A stretch of DNA of 64,000 bases from Tomocerus qinae (Eukaryota; Arthropoda; Collembola; Entomobryomorpha; Tomoceridae): positions 39,349,909 through 39,413,908 of the forward strand of contig CM034547.1 in the NCBI GenBank assembly GCA_020055645.1. The letters run 5' to 3'. Under the pieces are notes generated by a model. That model saw only the letters and a list, made by a program, of their open reading frames with translations. It was not told where the DNA came from and did not search any database. Of this stretch, positions 55,801 through 64,000 are shown one piece after another. How positions within the stretch are numbered: position 1 is the first letter of the stretch; each line of letters starts with the position of its first letter. The translations under genes and the position numbers were made by a program.

Positions 55801-56332
55801 ATTTGCCAACTTCCATTCGCTGACATATGCCACTTTACTCTTTTAGATCAAAAGTTACAGGTTACAGGCAGTTTTCTAAAAAATCCGTACTCTTTCAATG
55901 TAAATTCCTACAATTTTCCGCCCAAACGAGATTCTCTGAAAGGGTCAAATTGTTTTTTAGAAATCAAGTTTTTAGAAATCTTAACTATATTATGGTAGCA
56001 TGGTAGGGGCAGATGGCAGATCTGAATTTGACTAGGGACTTTTAACTAACTTTTAACTTGAGGACAAATGTCTCAACTCAACCTTAAAATTATTATTATG
56101 AGAGCGTTAAATAAATATTTACTCAAGACATTTATTTATTTGAACAATAACATTTTGACACATTAATGTAAACGATAACGAAAAGTTCGTTGTTCATCCA
56201 TAAAATAACAATACAAATGACAGATTGAAAACCAGCGGAAGAAAGGTGAAAGAATGAAGAAGAGCTATGAGTTTTAGAATTAACATTAACTTTACCTTTT
56301 TTGTAAGCTTTTCGTCTTTGGTTATTCATCAT
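52849..56332 (-). CDS. ZDHHC16: Palmitoyltransferase ZDHHC16-like (DHHC family)
   Basis: Five exons, 56296-56332, 54824-55321, 54329-54703, 53995-54107 and 52849-53025 (minus), join in phase with GT-AG introns and give about 399 residues (human ZDHHC16 is 377). Hydrophobic helices at about 60-110 precede the Cys-rich domain [20 protein letters not shown], whose catalytic DHHC is completed by PWVNNCVGH across the exon 2/3 junction. Two further helices follow. [20 protein letters not shown] and [16 protein letters not shown] near the C terminus identify the ZDHHC16/APH2 subfamily. It S-acylates proteins at the ER membrane. The short exon 1 ([12 protein letters not shown]) is supported only by phase; translation could instead start at ATG 55334. 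Intron 1 contains a foldback element and one copy of a 158-bp direct repeat. Introns 4 and 1 are enlarged by mobile DNA. Confidence 0.92.
53419..53578. mobile_element. Short hAT-type MITE (160 bp) in ZDHHC16 intron 4
   Basis: Imperfect terminal inverted repeats: CAGGGCCGCAGCCAG at the left, and the reverse complement of the right end reads GAAGGCCGCAGCGAG. Subterminal GAGGGGCA repeats are present. The flanking 8-mers CACCTAAT and CTTCTAAT match at six of eight positions, consistent with an old 8-bp duplication. Confidence 0.65.
53656..53827. mobile_element. Short hAT-type MITE (172 bp) in ZDHHC16 intron 4
   Basis: Ends CAAGCACGTATCCAG and CTGGATACGTACTTG form a 15-bp inverted repeat with one mismatch. 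The perfect 8-bp duplication ATACTAAT lies at 53648-53655 and 53828-53835. It is non-coding and lies 77 bp from the previous MITE. Confidence 0.85.
55388..55950. mobile_element. Foldback element with about 250-bp inverted arms
   Basis: Left arm, about 55388-55641, and right arm, about 55692-55950, are imperfect reverse complements over their whole length; for example CTCGTTTGGGCGGAAAATTG is matched near the right end. A loop of about 50 bp separates them. There is no coding content. It sits in intron 1 of the ZDHHC16-like gene. The transcript could fold into a long hairpin there. No clear target duplication was found, so the class is open. Confidence 0.8.
56056..56213 (+). repeat. 158-bp direct repeat, left copy
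   Basis: Begins AACTTGAGGACAAATG and ends TAAAATAACAATA. It is repeated without visible mismatch at 61033-61190. This copy is inside intron 1 of the ZDHHC16-like gene, 82 bp downstream of its exon 1. Confidence 0.9.
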
Positions 56333-56586
56333 TATTATTATTACTTTTATTACAATTTATTATAACATATGCAACTTAAAACAAACTTCGAATTCCAATT
56401 CACTTCCAATGTCCAAATTCCAACTTCAATTTGTTATGCCGCAATGGAGAGTGACAACACAAGGATATCTACAAATGCAACCTCACGTATGTATCCTTCA
56501 TCTTTTATGTCCTACCATAGCTGATAGAAGGTAATAGTTATACAACTTAAGCGGTACACAATGCAAAGAGTTTGGTTCAGATTTAT

Positions 56587-56621
56587 GTAAAGTTCAACCC
56601 TTCTCTCAACAGCGGCAGCAC
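56587..56621 (+). repeat. Left 35-bp subterminal inverted repeat of the P element
   Basis: Starts GTAAAGTTCAACCC and ends GCGGCAGCAC; it is the exact reverse complement of 60658-60692. P elements carry internal inverted repeats as accessory transposition sites; here the repeat is much longer than the 11 bp known in Drosophila. Confidence 0.9.
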
Positions 56622-56830
56622 TAAAGTCAACTATCTAGCATTTTATTATCATTTATGACAACACAATGCAGGTAACAGTTGTTGATTGTAGATTGTGCTT
56701 ATTTTTTGCTATTTGTGGAAGATATTAATCAAAATTTGTTTGCAACATAGAGTGATTATTTGATTTTCCTCTTTACTGTGTGGTCAACAATTTATTAAGT
56801 AACAAATAATTGGTAGAATTTCTAAGAAAC

Positions 56831-59800
56831 ATGCCTCCGTGTTTTGCTCCGGCCTGTAAGAGTGGCTATAATAGTAGTAAAAGTGTGCATTGCTTTCGTC
56901 CTGATCAAAATACAGCTCAAAATTGGATTAGTATACTTTCAAAAATGAGAATTGACACTAAGTTTGACCCTAAAAATAAAAATCACTGTTTGTGTCACCT
57001 TCATTTCGATAGTGATTTAATTATCAAGGAAGATAAGTTCAAAATCAACGGTCAAGATGTTTCAATTCAAAGTATACGATGGAAATTGTCACCTGGTGCA
57101 ATTCCAACTATATTTCCAGAAATGCCCTCCTACAGGCAAGGAAAGTTGCCAACCAAAAGGAAATCTTTGAACACTGAAGGACCCCTGCCAAAGAAAATAA
57201 TATCTCCATTAGATGAGTTTCAGCTGACTTGGCGGCCTTTCTTAGACTGGAAAATTTCGTCTTCCGTAGTCAACATGAAAAAGTCATTGCAATTTGTTAA
57301 CCAAGAAAAAATGATCGTAGAGGTATTTGGTTTTAGCTGCTTAAAAATAACGTTGTAAAGTATGTATTGATTCGACTACAATTTATAGAAACGATCTTTC
57401 AATATGTTTAAATCTTTTAAATAGATTTTTGAGGACCTGAACATCAATATTTATCTCAATAGAAAGAATATTACCGACGATATAAATGAAAAATTTCCCG
57501 AAGTACTAAGAAACCGAGCTTTAACTACAGAATGGATAAATACAATTCTAAATGACGTTGCTACTATCAAAATCTGTAAAGGAGTAAGTGGATATCAAAA
57601 CATTTCCAAAATGCAGAAAGGAATCTTGATTGACGGATTTTGGTTTTCCACAAACTGTAAGAAAATCGGCAACGAAGTGGTATGTACACCGTGCAAGTTG
57701 TTATTACCAGCGCTAACCATGAAATCCATACGAAGTCAACTGAAAAAGCCTACCATGGCTAATAAAAGAAAACTGTAAAAGAATATGTGAAAACTAAAAG
57801 GAAATTGTCATACGCTCTTCACGCAAACACAAGAATGAAAATGGAATTGAAACGATTGACAATAAAATTAAAACACGTAAACAGTGCTACTGTGGACAAC
57901 TTTTTAAAGAATGACAAGATTTCCGGACCATTTAGATCGGCAATAATACATTCTTTAAAAATGTTGAAATTGAAATGCTCCAAAGGAATGCGGTAAGTTA
58001 AAAGTATGAATGAGGTAATATATTTCTAAACCTTGTACACTTTACGATTACTGTGTTTATTTTGTGTATTCAGTTACGAAACGGACTGGCTGTTGGAGTG
58101 TTTGCTGTTGAAAATTAAATCCCCGTCTGCGTACAAGCATATAAGGAACTCAAAAATACTCCCCTTGCCTCACCCCAACACTCTCAATGGGTTGATTTCC
58201 GGTCAAAAATGTGAGTTCGGGTTTAATCAGATATCTCTTGACAGTATTAAACGGGAATTTAACAATCAACCACAAAGAAGCCGACAAGGAGGCATAATGT
58301 TCGATGAAATACAGATAAGAGAAACATTAGACTTTAACAAGATTACGATGAAATTCGATGGATTTATTGACTACGCAAACTACACTGAGGAATTAATCAA
58401 CAAAGAAGAAAAGGGGAAGCTGGCAGATCATGCTCTAGTTATAATATTTCGTCCATTTACGTCCAAGTGGGTAAGTTGTAAACCTTATTTCCACAACCAA
58501 CATATTACACAATCAACAGAAATATTAACAATTTAAACCTGTAGTAACTATAATATTAACTATTATGCTATTATTGTATCACAAAGGTACAGCCCATAGC
58601 AGCCTTCGCCACGAAAGGAGCTGCAAAAGGAAATGCTCTACAAAAGGTGATCATAGAAGCTGTTTTAAAATTGGAAGAAGTAGGAGCCGAAGTTGTGAGT
58701 ATAGTAGGTGATGGCGCTACACCAAACAAAAATTTTTGGAAAAGACTTGGTTTGTCAGGAAAAGGTTCCATAATTAATAAGGTATTTATTTACAATTACC
58801 AAATTTTTGAGTTTTGTTAGTAATTAAACAATTAAATTTATACTTCAATAGATAATTCATCCTTGTGACGAAAACCGTAGCCTGTTTTTCTTGTGTGACG
58901 TGCCTCATCTTTTCAAATGCATTCGAAACCACTTCCGTAAATACAACGATGTAACTGTAAGTGTATAGTTTGATAGGAAATTTTGAATAAGTAGCTATTG
59001 ATATATTGAAATATATATTGAAATATTTTTATGCAATTTATTTTATTTACAGTTCGATGGTAGGAAAATTAGTTTCAAGTTCTTCGAAGAGCTATTTAAA
59101 GAAGATCAAAAAAGGCTTTGTGGCCTTAGAAAATGCCCAAAAATTACAAGATCTCACATTTACCCTAACAGCTTTGAAAAAATGAAAGTATCGTTAACTA
59201 CACAGGTAATATTTAAAAAAAAATAAAAGTAGAAAGATACTGACAATGCTCTTTTAGTTATTCAGTAGGAGTGTTGGTACTGGATTGGAATTCTATCGAA
59301 CAAAAAATATATCCGCTTTTAAGAATTCAGAAAACACTGAAATATTCACTCATTGCATGAATAACGTATTTGATGCTTTGAATGGAAGATTTGGGGAAGA
59401 AGGGCTCCGATTAAATTCAAGTCAAATGACGGTAATGAATAATTAATTATAATCTATACCATTAAGGGCGTAAATGTAACTAACGAATTTATTTATTTTT
59501 TAGTGTTTAAGAACATTTTTAAAGATTTTAAAAAAGCCAGCTGTTAAAGACTCTGAAGGAAAGTTAGTAGAGCATAATACGTTTGCCAGCCCTGAAACTC
59601 TCTCTGCCATTCGGATCACTTTAAAGTCTGTCATTGAAATAGCAGAATATCTTATTTCAAAGCTTAGCTTTAAATATGTCCTTACCAATAAACTGAACCA
59701 AGACCCATGCGAGGTAATTGATCATAGTATAGTTCCAAATGTTTATATAATTGCATAATATCAGGCCAATAACTGAAAACAAATGTATTTTAGAAATTTT

Positions 59801-60552
59801 TTGGTCTCATTCGTGGTGCTGGTGGACATGAAGACCACCCTACAGTTGTCAACTTTCTGCAGCTGTATCGAATATTAAGCCTCTACACGCCGACGAAAAC
59901 TATACTGAAGGGCAACATCTCACCGGGTCCTAATGACACAGTTTTGGTTGCTTTCCACGATTCGTTACGAAAGAAATCAAAACTAAGGAAGAAGAAATGC
60001 ATCGAGTGGAAAGACACTGTCAACGAAATCCTCAAGGAAAAAATGTCTGAATCAGAAAACGTTTCTGGAAATGGATCTCCTATTCTAGATTCCAACATAA
60101 TTTACCACTTATGTGGTTACTTAGTACATAAGGCTAAAACTGTTATCGCCTGTGAGGAATGCCTTCTGTCTCTTGAAAGCCCTACTTTGGATAATTTTCC
60201 TCAGGTTGCAGACTTAACTCGTATTATGGATTATGGTAACCAACTAAAGTATCCTGCCTTACCCCTCTTTAAATTAATTTGCTTTAACGTTGAACCAACG
60301 TTAGTAAAATTAATTTCTAGTGGGGACATATACGGAGACATTTTAGTTAAAATTGTATCCAGTATGAATACGTTTACTTTAAAAGATATTGGGTGTAATA
60401 TAGAAGATCATAAAGTTAACATAGCATGCAAACTAATTCCCTTTTACATTGTTACTCGCCTTTTCTTTTATGTTCGTTCTGTAAGAAATGATTTAGGGCA
60501 TGGGAAAGCCACAAAAAAGAATCGGAAAATGTCAAAGCTTCAGTCAAAATAA
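56831..60552 (+). CDS. P-element-type THAP transposase with one frameshift
   Basis: Exons: 56831-57322, 57425-57992, 58074-58470, 58587-58781, 58852-58956, 59053-59205, 59258-59431, 59504-59713 and 59794-60552, all with GT-AG borders and consistent phase; about 1015 residues. The N terminus is a C2CH THAP zinc finger (MPPCFAPAC, then CHLHFDSD, ending AIPTIFP). A CTPC motif and a coiled-coil region (MKMELKRLTIKLKHV) come next. The RNase H fold shows FDEIQI, GDGATPN and, after the nucleotide-binding insertion region with DVPHLFKCIRNH, FFGLIRGAGGHEDHP. I tentatively assign the catalytic acids to the D of FDEI, the D of GDGA and the E of GHED. Within exon 2 the frame breaks: a TAA at 57776 is avoided only by a shift of one base inside 57766-57775, an A-rich stretch. 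Either a recent one-base loss or a homopolymer sequencing error would explain it. The start ATG at 56831 is fixed by the THAP motif. Confidence 0.88.
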
Positions 60553-60657
60553 ATTTTAGGAAATAATAAAATTTCACAATCAAAAAACTGTTACAAAACG
60601 TTGCTAATTAATAGTTCATGGACGTCTATGTGATGACTTCCTACATAGTTAGCTATG

Positions 60658-60692
60658 GTGCTGCCGCTGTTGAGAGAAGGGTTGAACTTTAC
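60658..60692 (-). repeat. Right 35-bp subterminal inverted repeat of the P element
   Basis: Exact reverse complement of 56587-56621; it ends 59 bp inside the right terminus of the element. Confidence 0.9.
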
Positions 60693-61032
60693 ATGATTTT
60701 GTACCAAAACATTTACGCATGTTGGGTAACTATATCCTTCTATCAGCTATGGTCCTACCTACGGACTGGACCTTGGCATGGGTTGTGTCTGTCTATTATA
60801 ATAAAGGGATTCTTCATTTTATGATTCTAAAATTCTAAATTCTAATATTTAATTCAGTTCAGTAATCACAATCAGTCTAAAAAGGCTATGGTTTCTAAAA
60901 GAAAAATTGGAGCTTGCGATTGGGAACAACTGAACAACCGCAGTTTCTTGTAAAGTGTAAAGAATAGCCAATCAATGCAATACAAATGGGGGGATGGTGG
61001 AGACGTAATAAATAATAGTCCATGCAAAACAA

Positions 61033-61190
61033 AACTTGAGGACAAATGTCTCAACTCAACCTTAAAATTATTATTATGAGAGCGTTAAATAAATATTTAC
61101 TCAAGACATTTATTTATTTGAACAATAACATTTTGACACATTAATGTAAACGATAACGAAAAGTTCGTTGTTCATCCATAAAATAACAAT
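61033..61190 (+). repeat. 158-bp direct repeat, right copy
   Basis: Same orientation and, by eye, same sequence as 56056-56213. The pair encloses the P element and exon 1 of the ZDHHC16-like gene. The flanks of the two copies are unrelated, so the repeat unit is just this block. Confidence 0.9.
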
Positions 61191-61224
61191 ATACGCAATG
61201 TAATAATATTTGTTTGTATATATA

Positions 61225-61872
61225 CAGGGTGTAACACTAACGATAAGAAGATTAAACTCTTGATTGAGTTAAAGCAAAATACTCAATTGATTACAACCAA
61301 ACCACAACATCCAGTATCGTTTAACGTCAGAAAGACCCTCTGCGAGTCGTACATAGGTGTGTGTGACGAAATAGTCGACATTATTCATTATTATATATAA
61401 GTAGTTCAATATTTCTGTAATAATTAGCACTCGCTATTGGCTAATCAGTATTGCGACAGTTACCTTTTATTCAGTTTCGTCCATTTTTACAACAATGGTA
61501 GTTAAACATCAGTGCAGTGGCAACAACTCCAAATTATTCATTATAGGCCTTTTATTTTTTATAGTAAACATTCTTCGAGTCTGAAATTAATTAACCTAAG
61601 AGTAAAAATTATTGACAGGAGTCCGGAGAACATAATGCTTTGTAATTCCGAACACTGTTTACATAAACATTTAAAAATTAATAAAGAAAACAAAATCTTA
61701 TAGAGCTCCAAAAATTTCTGAAAAAATTCAACAGGAAAAGTCAATACATTTTGGCAGTCCGGTTTTCGCTCCAGGATCTAGATTAGTCTGGGATGTTGCA
61801 GTCAATAGATAATGTATAATTGTTGAGGTTCTTAAGATTTTCTGGTTTACTTTAATTTTGTGTTACACTCTG
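61225..61872. mobile_element. Possible decayed element with 13-bp inverted ends
   Basis: CAGGGTGTAACAC at 61225-61237 is matched at 61860-61872 by the reverse complement of CAGAGTGTAACAC (one mismatch). No target duplication is visible and the interior encodes nothing I recognise. It begins 34 bp after the 158-bp repeat. Confidence 0.35.
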
Positions 61873-62038
61873 AGCTTCATATAGATATATTATATATAAA
61901 ATCTAATATAGCACACGTTTCACTTAAAACTATACAGTAAGTCCTTAGGTAAGTATGTGATTTTAAAATTAGCGTTTAAGATTGAGACATCAAAACTCGG
62001 ATGCTAAAATTGCATCAAAGTTAACAATAAAACGAGTG

Positions 62039-64000
62039 CTAGCAATCACTAGCCCCTTCTCCCACTTCCATCACTAAATTTTGAGTATCCTTTCCTGTGT
62101 CGTCGTCGGTAGCGTCAAATTGCCTAACTTGTATTTGCGGGGATGAGCGTTGAATCACTGATGATGGGGTTAAAACAGCCGCGCGTGGCTCTCCTCCACT
62201 TACACCTCCACGACTACCCCCCTTGTCAATCAGGTTGCTTCCACTGACATCTTGCTGACTTTGCTCTATGGCATCGTACATCGGATTGCTAAAGTCTCGG
62301 GACTTGGTCGCTGACGAGGTAGATAAGTCGTATTTGTTTTCTAGTGTTGTGACATTGGAATCCTACATTCATTAAAAATAAATTTTAAGTCCACCCATAC
62401 ATTTGTTTCATGCGTGAACAAATACTTAAAGTTGAGTGTCACATTAGCCATTACCATTAAATAATTTCATTGCATTAAACCATAATTATAAAGGAAGGAA
62501 ATACTTACATTAACAAATTCCACATTTGATCCTTGCCGAAAAGATACTGAAGAGCCTCCTCCAATTATGGAAGACCCGCCTCCCTGAACAAACTGCTTGC
62601 CGTAAAAATTTTTCTTTCGGAGGAATATATAAAATGCACCACCGCCAAGACTGAGCAAAATGATGAGAACGAGGGGTATTACAATTGCAGCAGGGCTCAC
62701 GGTTTCAGAGTCAGTTCCACTAACTCTACGTTTCTGTACGAAATTGCTACAAGTTTGTCCACTGTAACCTTCCTGGCAGCTACAACTTGTTTCAGATTCT
62801 GATGTAGTGAGACAGAAACCACCGTTTTCACAAGGACAAGGTAACGGAGAAGCCTTTTCACGCTCAAATGCTACAGAAAAAACATTAAAATTATAATAAA
62901 ATCCCTTTTTTAGCTTTAGGGAAGTTAGAAAGCCTGAGGAAACATTTGTGGGCTTGTGGGTCAGGGTCGTTAAGAAATTTAAAGGAAGAAATAAAAAGTT
63001 TTTTGTAGCTTTACCAGCTTCACACTGTGCAGACGAAGATGCTCTCAAATTCGTGCCTTCGGGGCAAGCGCATCTAAAGCCTCCATTAGGTATTAACAAA
63101 CATAAATGAGAGCAGGCAGACTTTCTACAAGGATTATACGATGTCATGTTGTACTTCAACGAGTGATACACTGCAAAAGAAAATAGAATTATATTACGTT
63201 ATCAAAACCATTCATTACGTCGTATTGTAACGTTATGAAACCAATCGGTGCGCTGGCGCTGCTGGCAGTGCCTGGCACATATATACTGTAAGGTGAATAG
63301 AAAGTAAATACCTTTAACAGAGGTAGGATTTACTAAATTTTTCTCGAGGAGGACAGCAACACCTCGTCCAAATTTATCTTGCTTGATTAAATCTCCCGAA
63401 TCGCGTGTAACCCAATAAATCCAACTTTCAAAAACATCAAGACTGATCGGATGTTTTAAGTTATCACCTTGCAATATTGTTACACGATCTTGTCCTTTAC
63501 TATTCATGGACTCTATTTTAGAGAGTTTGGTATCAACAAAATATATTCTGTGCGAGTTATAATAGTCCACGGCTAGGCCAGTTGGATAGCGGATACTGGA
63601 TGAGACCATTGTCCAACGCTTAGAACCGTCAAGCCAACTGGATTCAATCTAAGAATTAACAAATAAAAAATATTAAAATATCGCCGTTGATGGACAAGCT
63701 TTTCTTTTCAGTTGAATACAAATTTCTCATTTTCACAATATTACTCAATATCGAAATTCAAATACAAATTCCAAAGCCCGAAAATTATCAACTTGACTTT
63801 AATTGAATAGGAAAATTGAGATTTTTGACTTTAATTGAATTGAAAAAGGTATCAAGTTATAGATTTAGTTGAACGGGATTTAAGAAATTAGAATTGCCTT
63901 TGGGACGGAGCCTGCATCGGACCAATATAAAATGCCCTTTTCGGCGTCAATGGCTAAAGATGTGGGGAATTCCAGGGAGTTCTGTACAATTGAGCGCCTG
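62039..64000 (-). CDS. LRP2/megalin-like lipoprotein receptor, 3' end (partial)
   Basis: Exons 63898-64000 (runs off the window), 63312-63648, 63015-63170, 62509-62870 and 62039-62362 (minus) join in phase. They encode, in order: the end of a six-bladed YWTD propeller ([37 protein letters not shown]); an EGF-like module ([20 protein letters not shown]); a second EGF-like module (CPCENGGFC to GYSGQTC); a transmembrane helix ([20 protein letters not shown]) followed by the stop-transfer RKK; and a cytoplasmic tail of about 140 residues. The tail carries FSNPMY, an FxNPxY endocytosis signal. Such receptors take up lipoproteins and other ligands from the extracellular space. The tail is serine- and glycine-rich with no second NPxY. 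The first intron has a GC donor (AAG/GCAATT). Assignment to LRP2 rather than LRP1 rests on the module order and tail motif. Confidence 0.87.

Larger units (their letters stand above)
56515..60751 (+). mobile_element. P element (about 4.2 kb) encoding a THAP transposase
   Basis: The ends read CATAGCTGATAGAAGG (left, from about 56516) and its reverse complement (right, to about 60750). GTCCTACC lies on both sides, a 7-8 bp duplication sharing GTCC with the Drosophila P target consensus. Inside the ends is a perfect 35-bp subterminal inverted repeat. All exons of a P-type transposase lie between them in the right order. It inserted about 180 bp upstream of exon 1 of the ZDHHC16-like gene. Confidence 0.92.

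Noticed and set aside
61512..61744. Overlapping ORFs inside the possible decayed element
   Set aside because: Short, on both strands, without any transposase motif.

Overview
The window reads as AT-rich nuclear DNA from an arthropod, most likely a hexapod. Genes are split into short exons with small GT-AG introns. Two genes encode glycine-rich secreted proteins of the cuticle or matrix type, one carrying a His/Lys-rich block that I know from insect proteins. A seven-transmembrane chemoreceptor has a C-terminal half that resembles springtail (Collembola) gustatory receptors, so Collembola is my preferred but unproven placement. I saw no rRNA, tRNA, CRISPR or prokaryotic gene structure.

Layout: 1-20810 contains no gene I can support; its main feature is a two-part minisatellite (10919-11945). 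A chemoreceptor gene lies on the minus strand at 20811-22334. RSL24D1 (plus, 24109-24866) and RPUSD3 (minus, 25020-28162) are convergent and are bracketed and invaded by two identical-looking 704-bp hAT-type elements in opposite orientation. Csk tyrosine kinase (minus, 32871-36513) has another hAT-type element in one intron. Two glycine-rich secreted protein genes with TATA boxes follow at 43028-45009 (plus) and 48550-49467 (minus). A ZDHHC16-type palmitoyltransferase (minus, 52849-56332) has a long foldback element in its first intron. A nearly intact P element encoding a THAP-domain transposase (56515-60751) sits just upstream of it. The last 2 kb hold the 3' end of an LRP2/megalin-like receptor gene (minus).

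The genes do not form a pathway: they are ordinary housekeeping, signalling and cuticle genes separated by long AT-rich spacers. The most notable content is the mobile DNA. There are at least five hAT-type non-autonomous elements with 8-bp target duplications (four perfect or near-perfect), one foldback element, and a P element whose exons are all readable, with one apparent frameshift. Its ends carry a perfect 35-bp subterminal inverted repeat. A 158-bp direct repeat flanks both the P element and the first exon of the palmitoyltransferase gene. Exon structures were worked out by hand from reading frames and splice sites; no alignment or database search was run.
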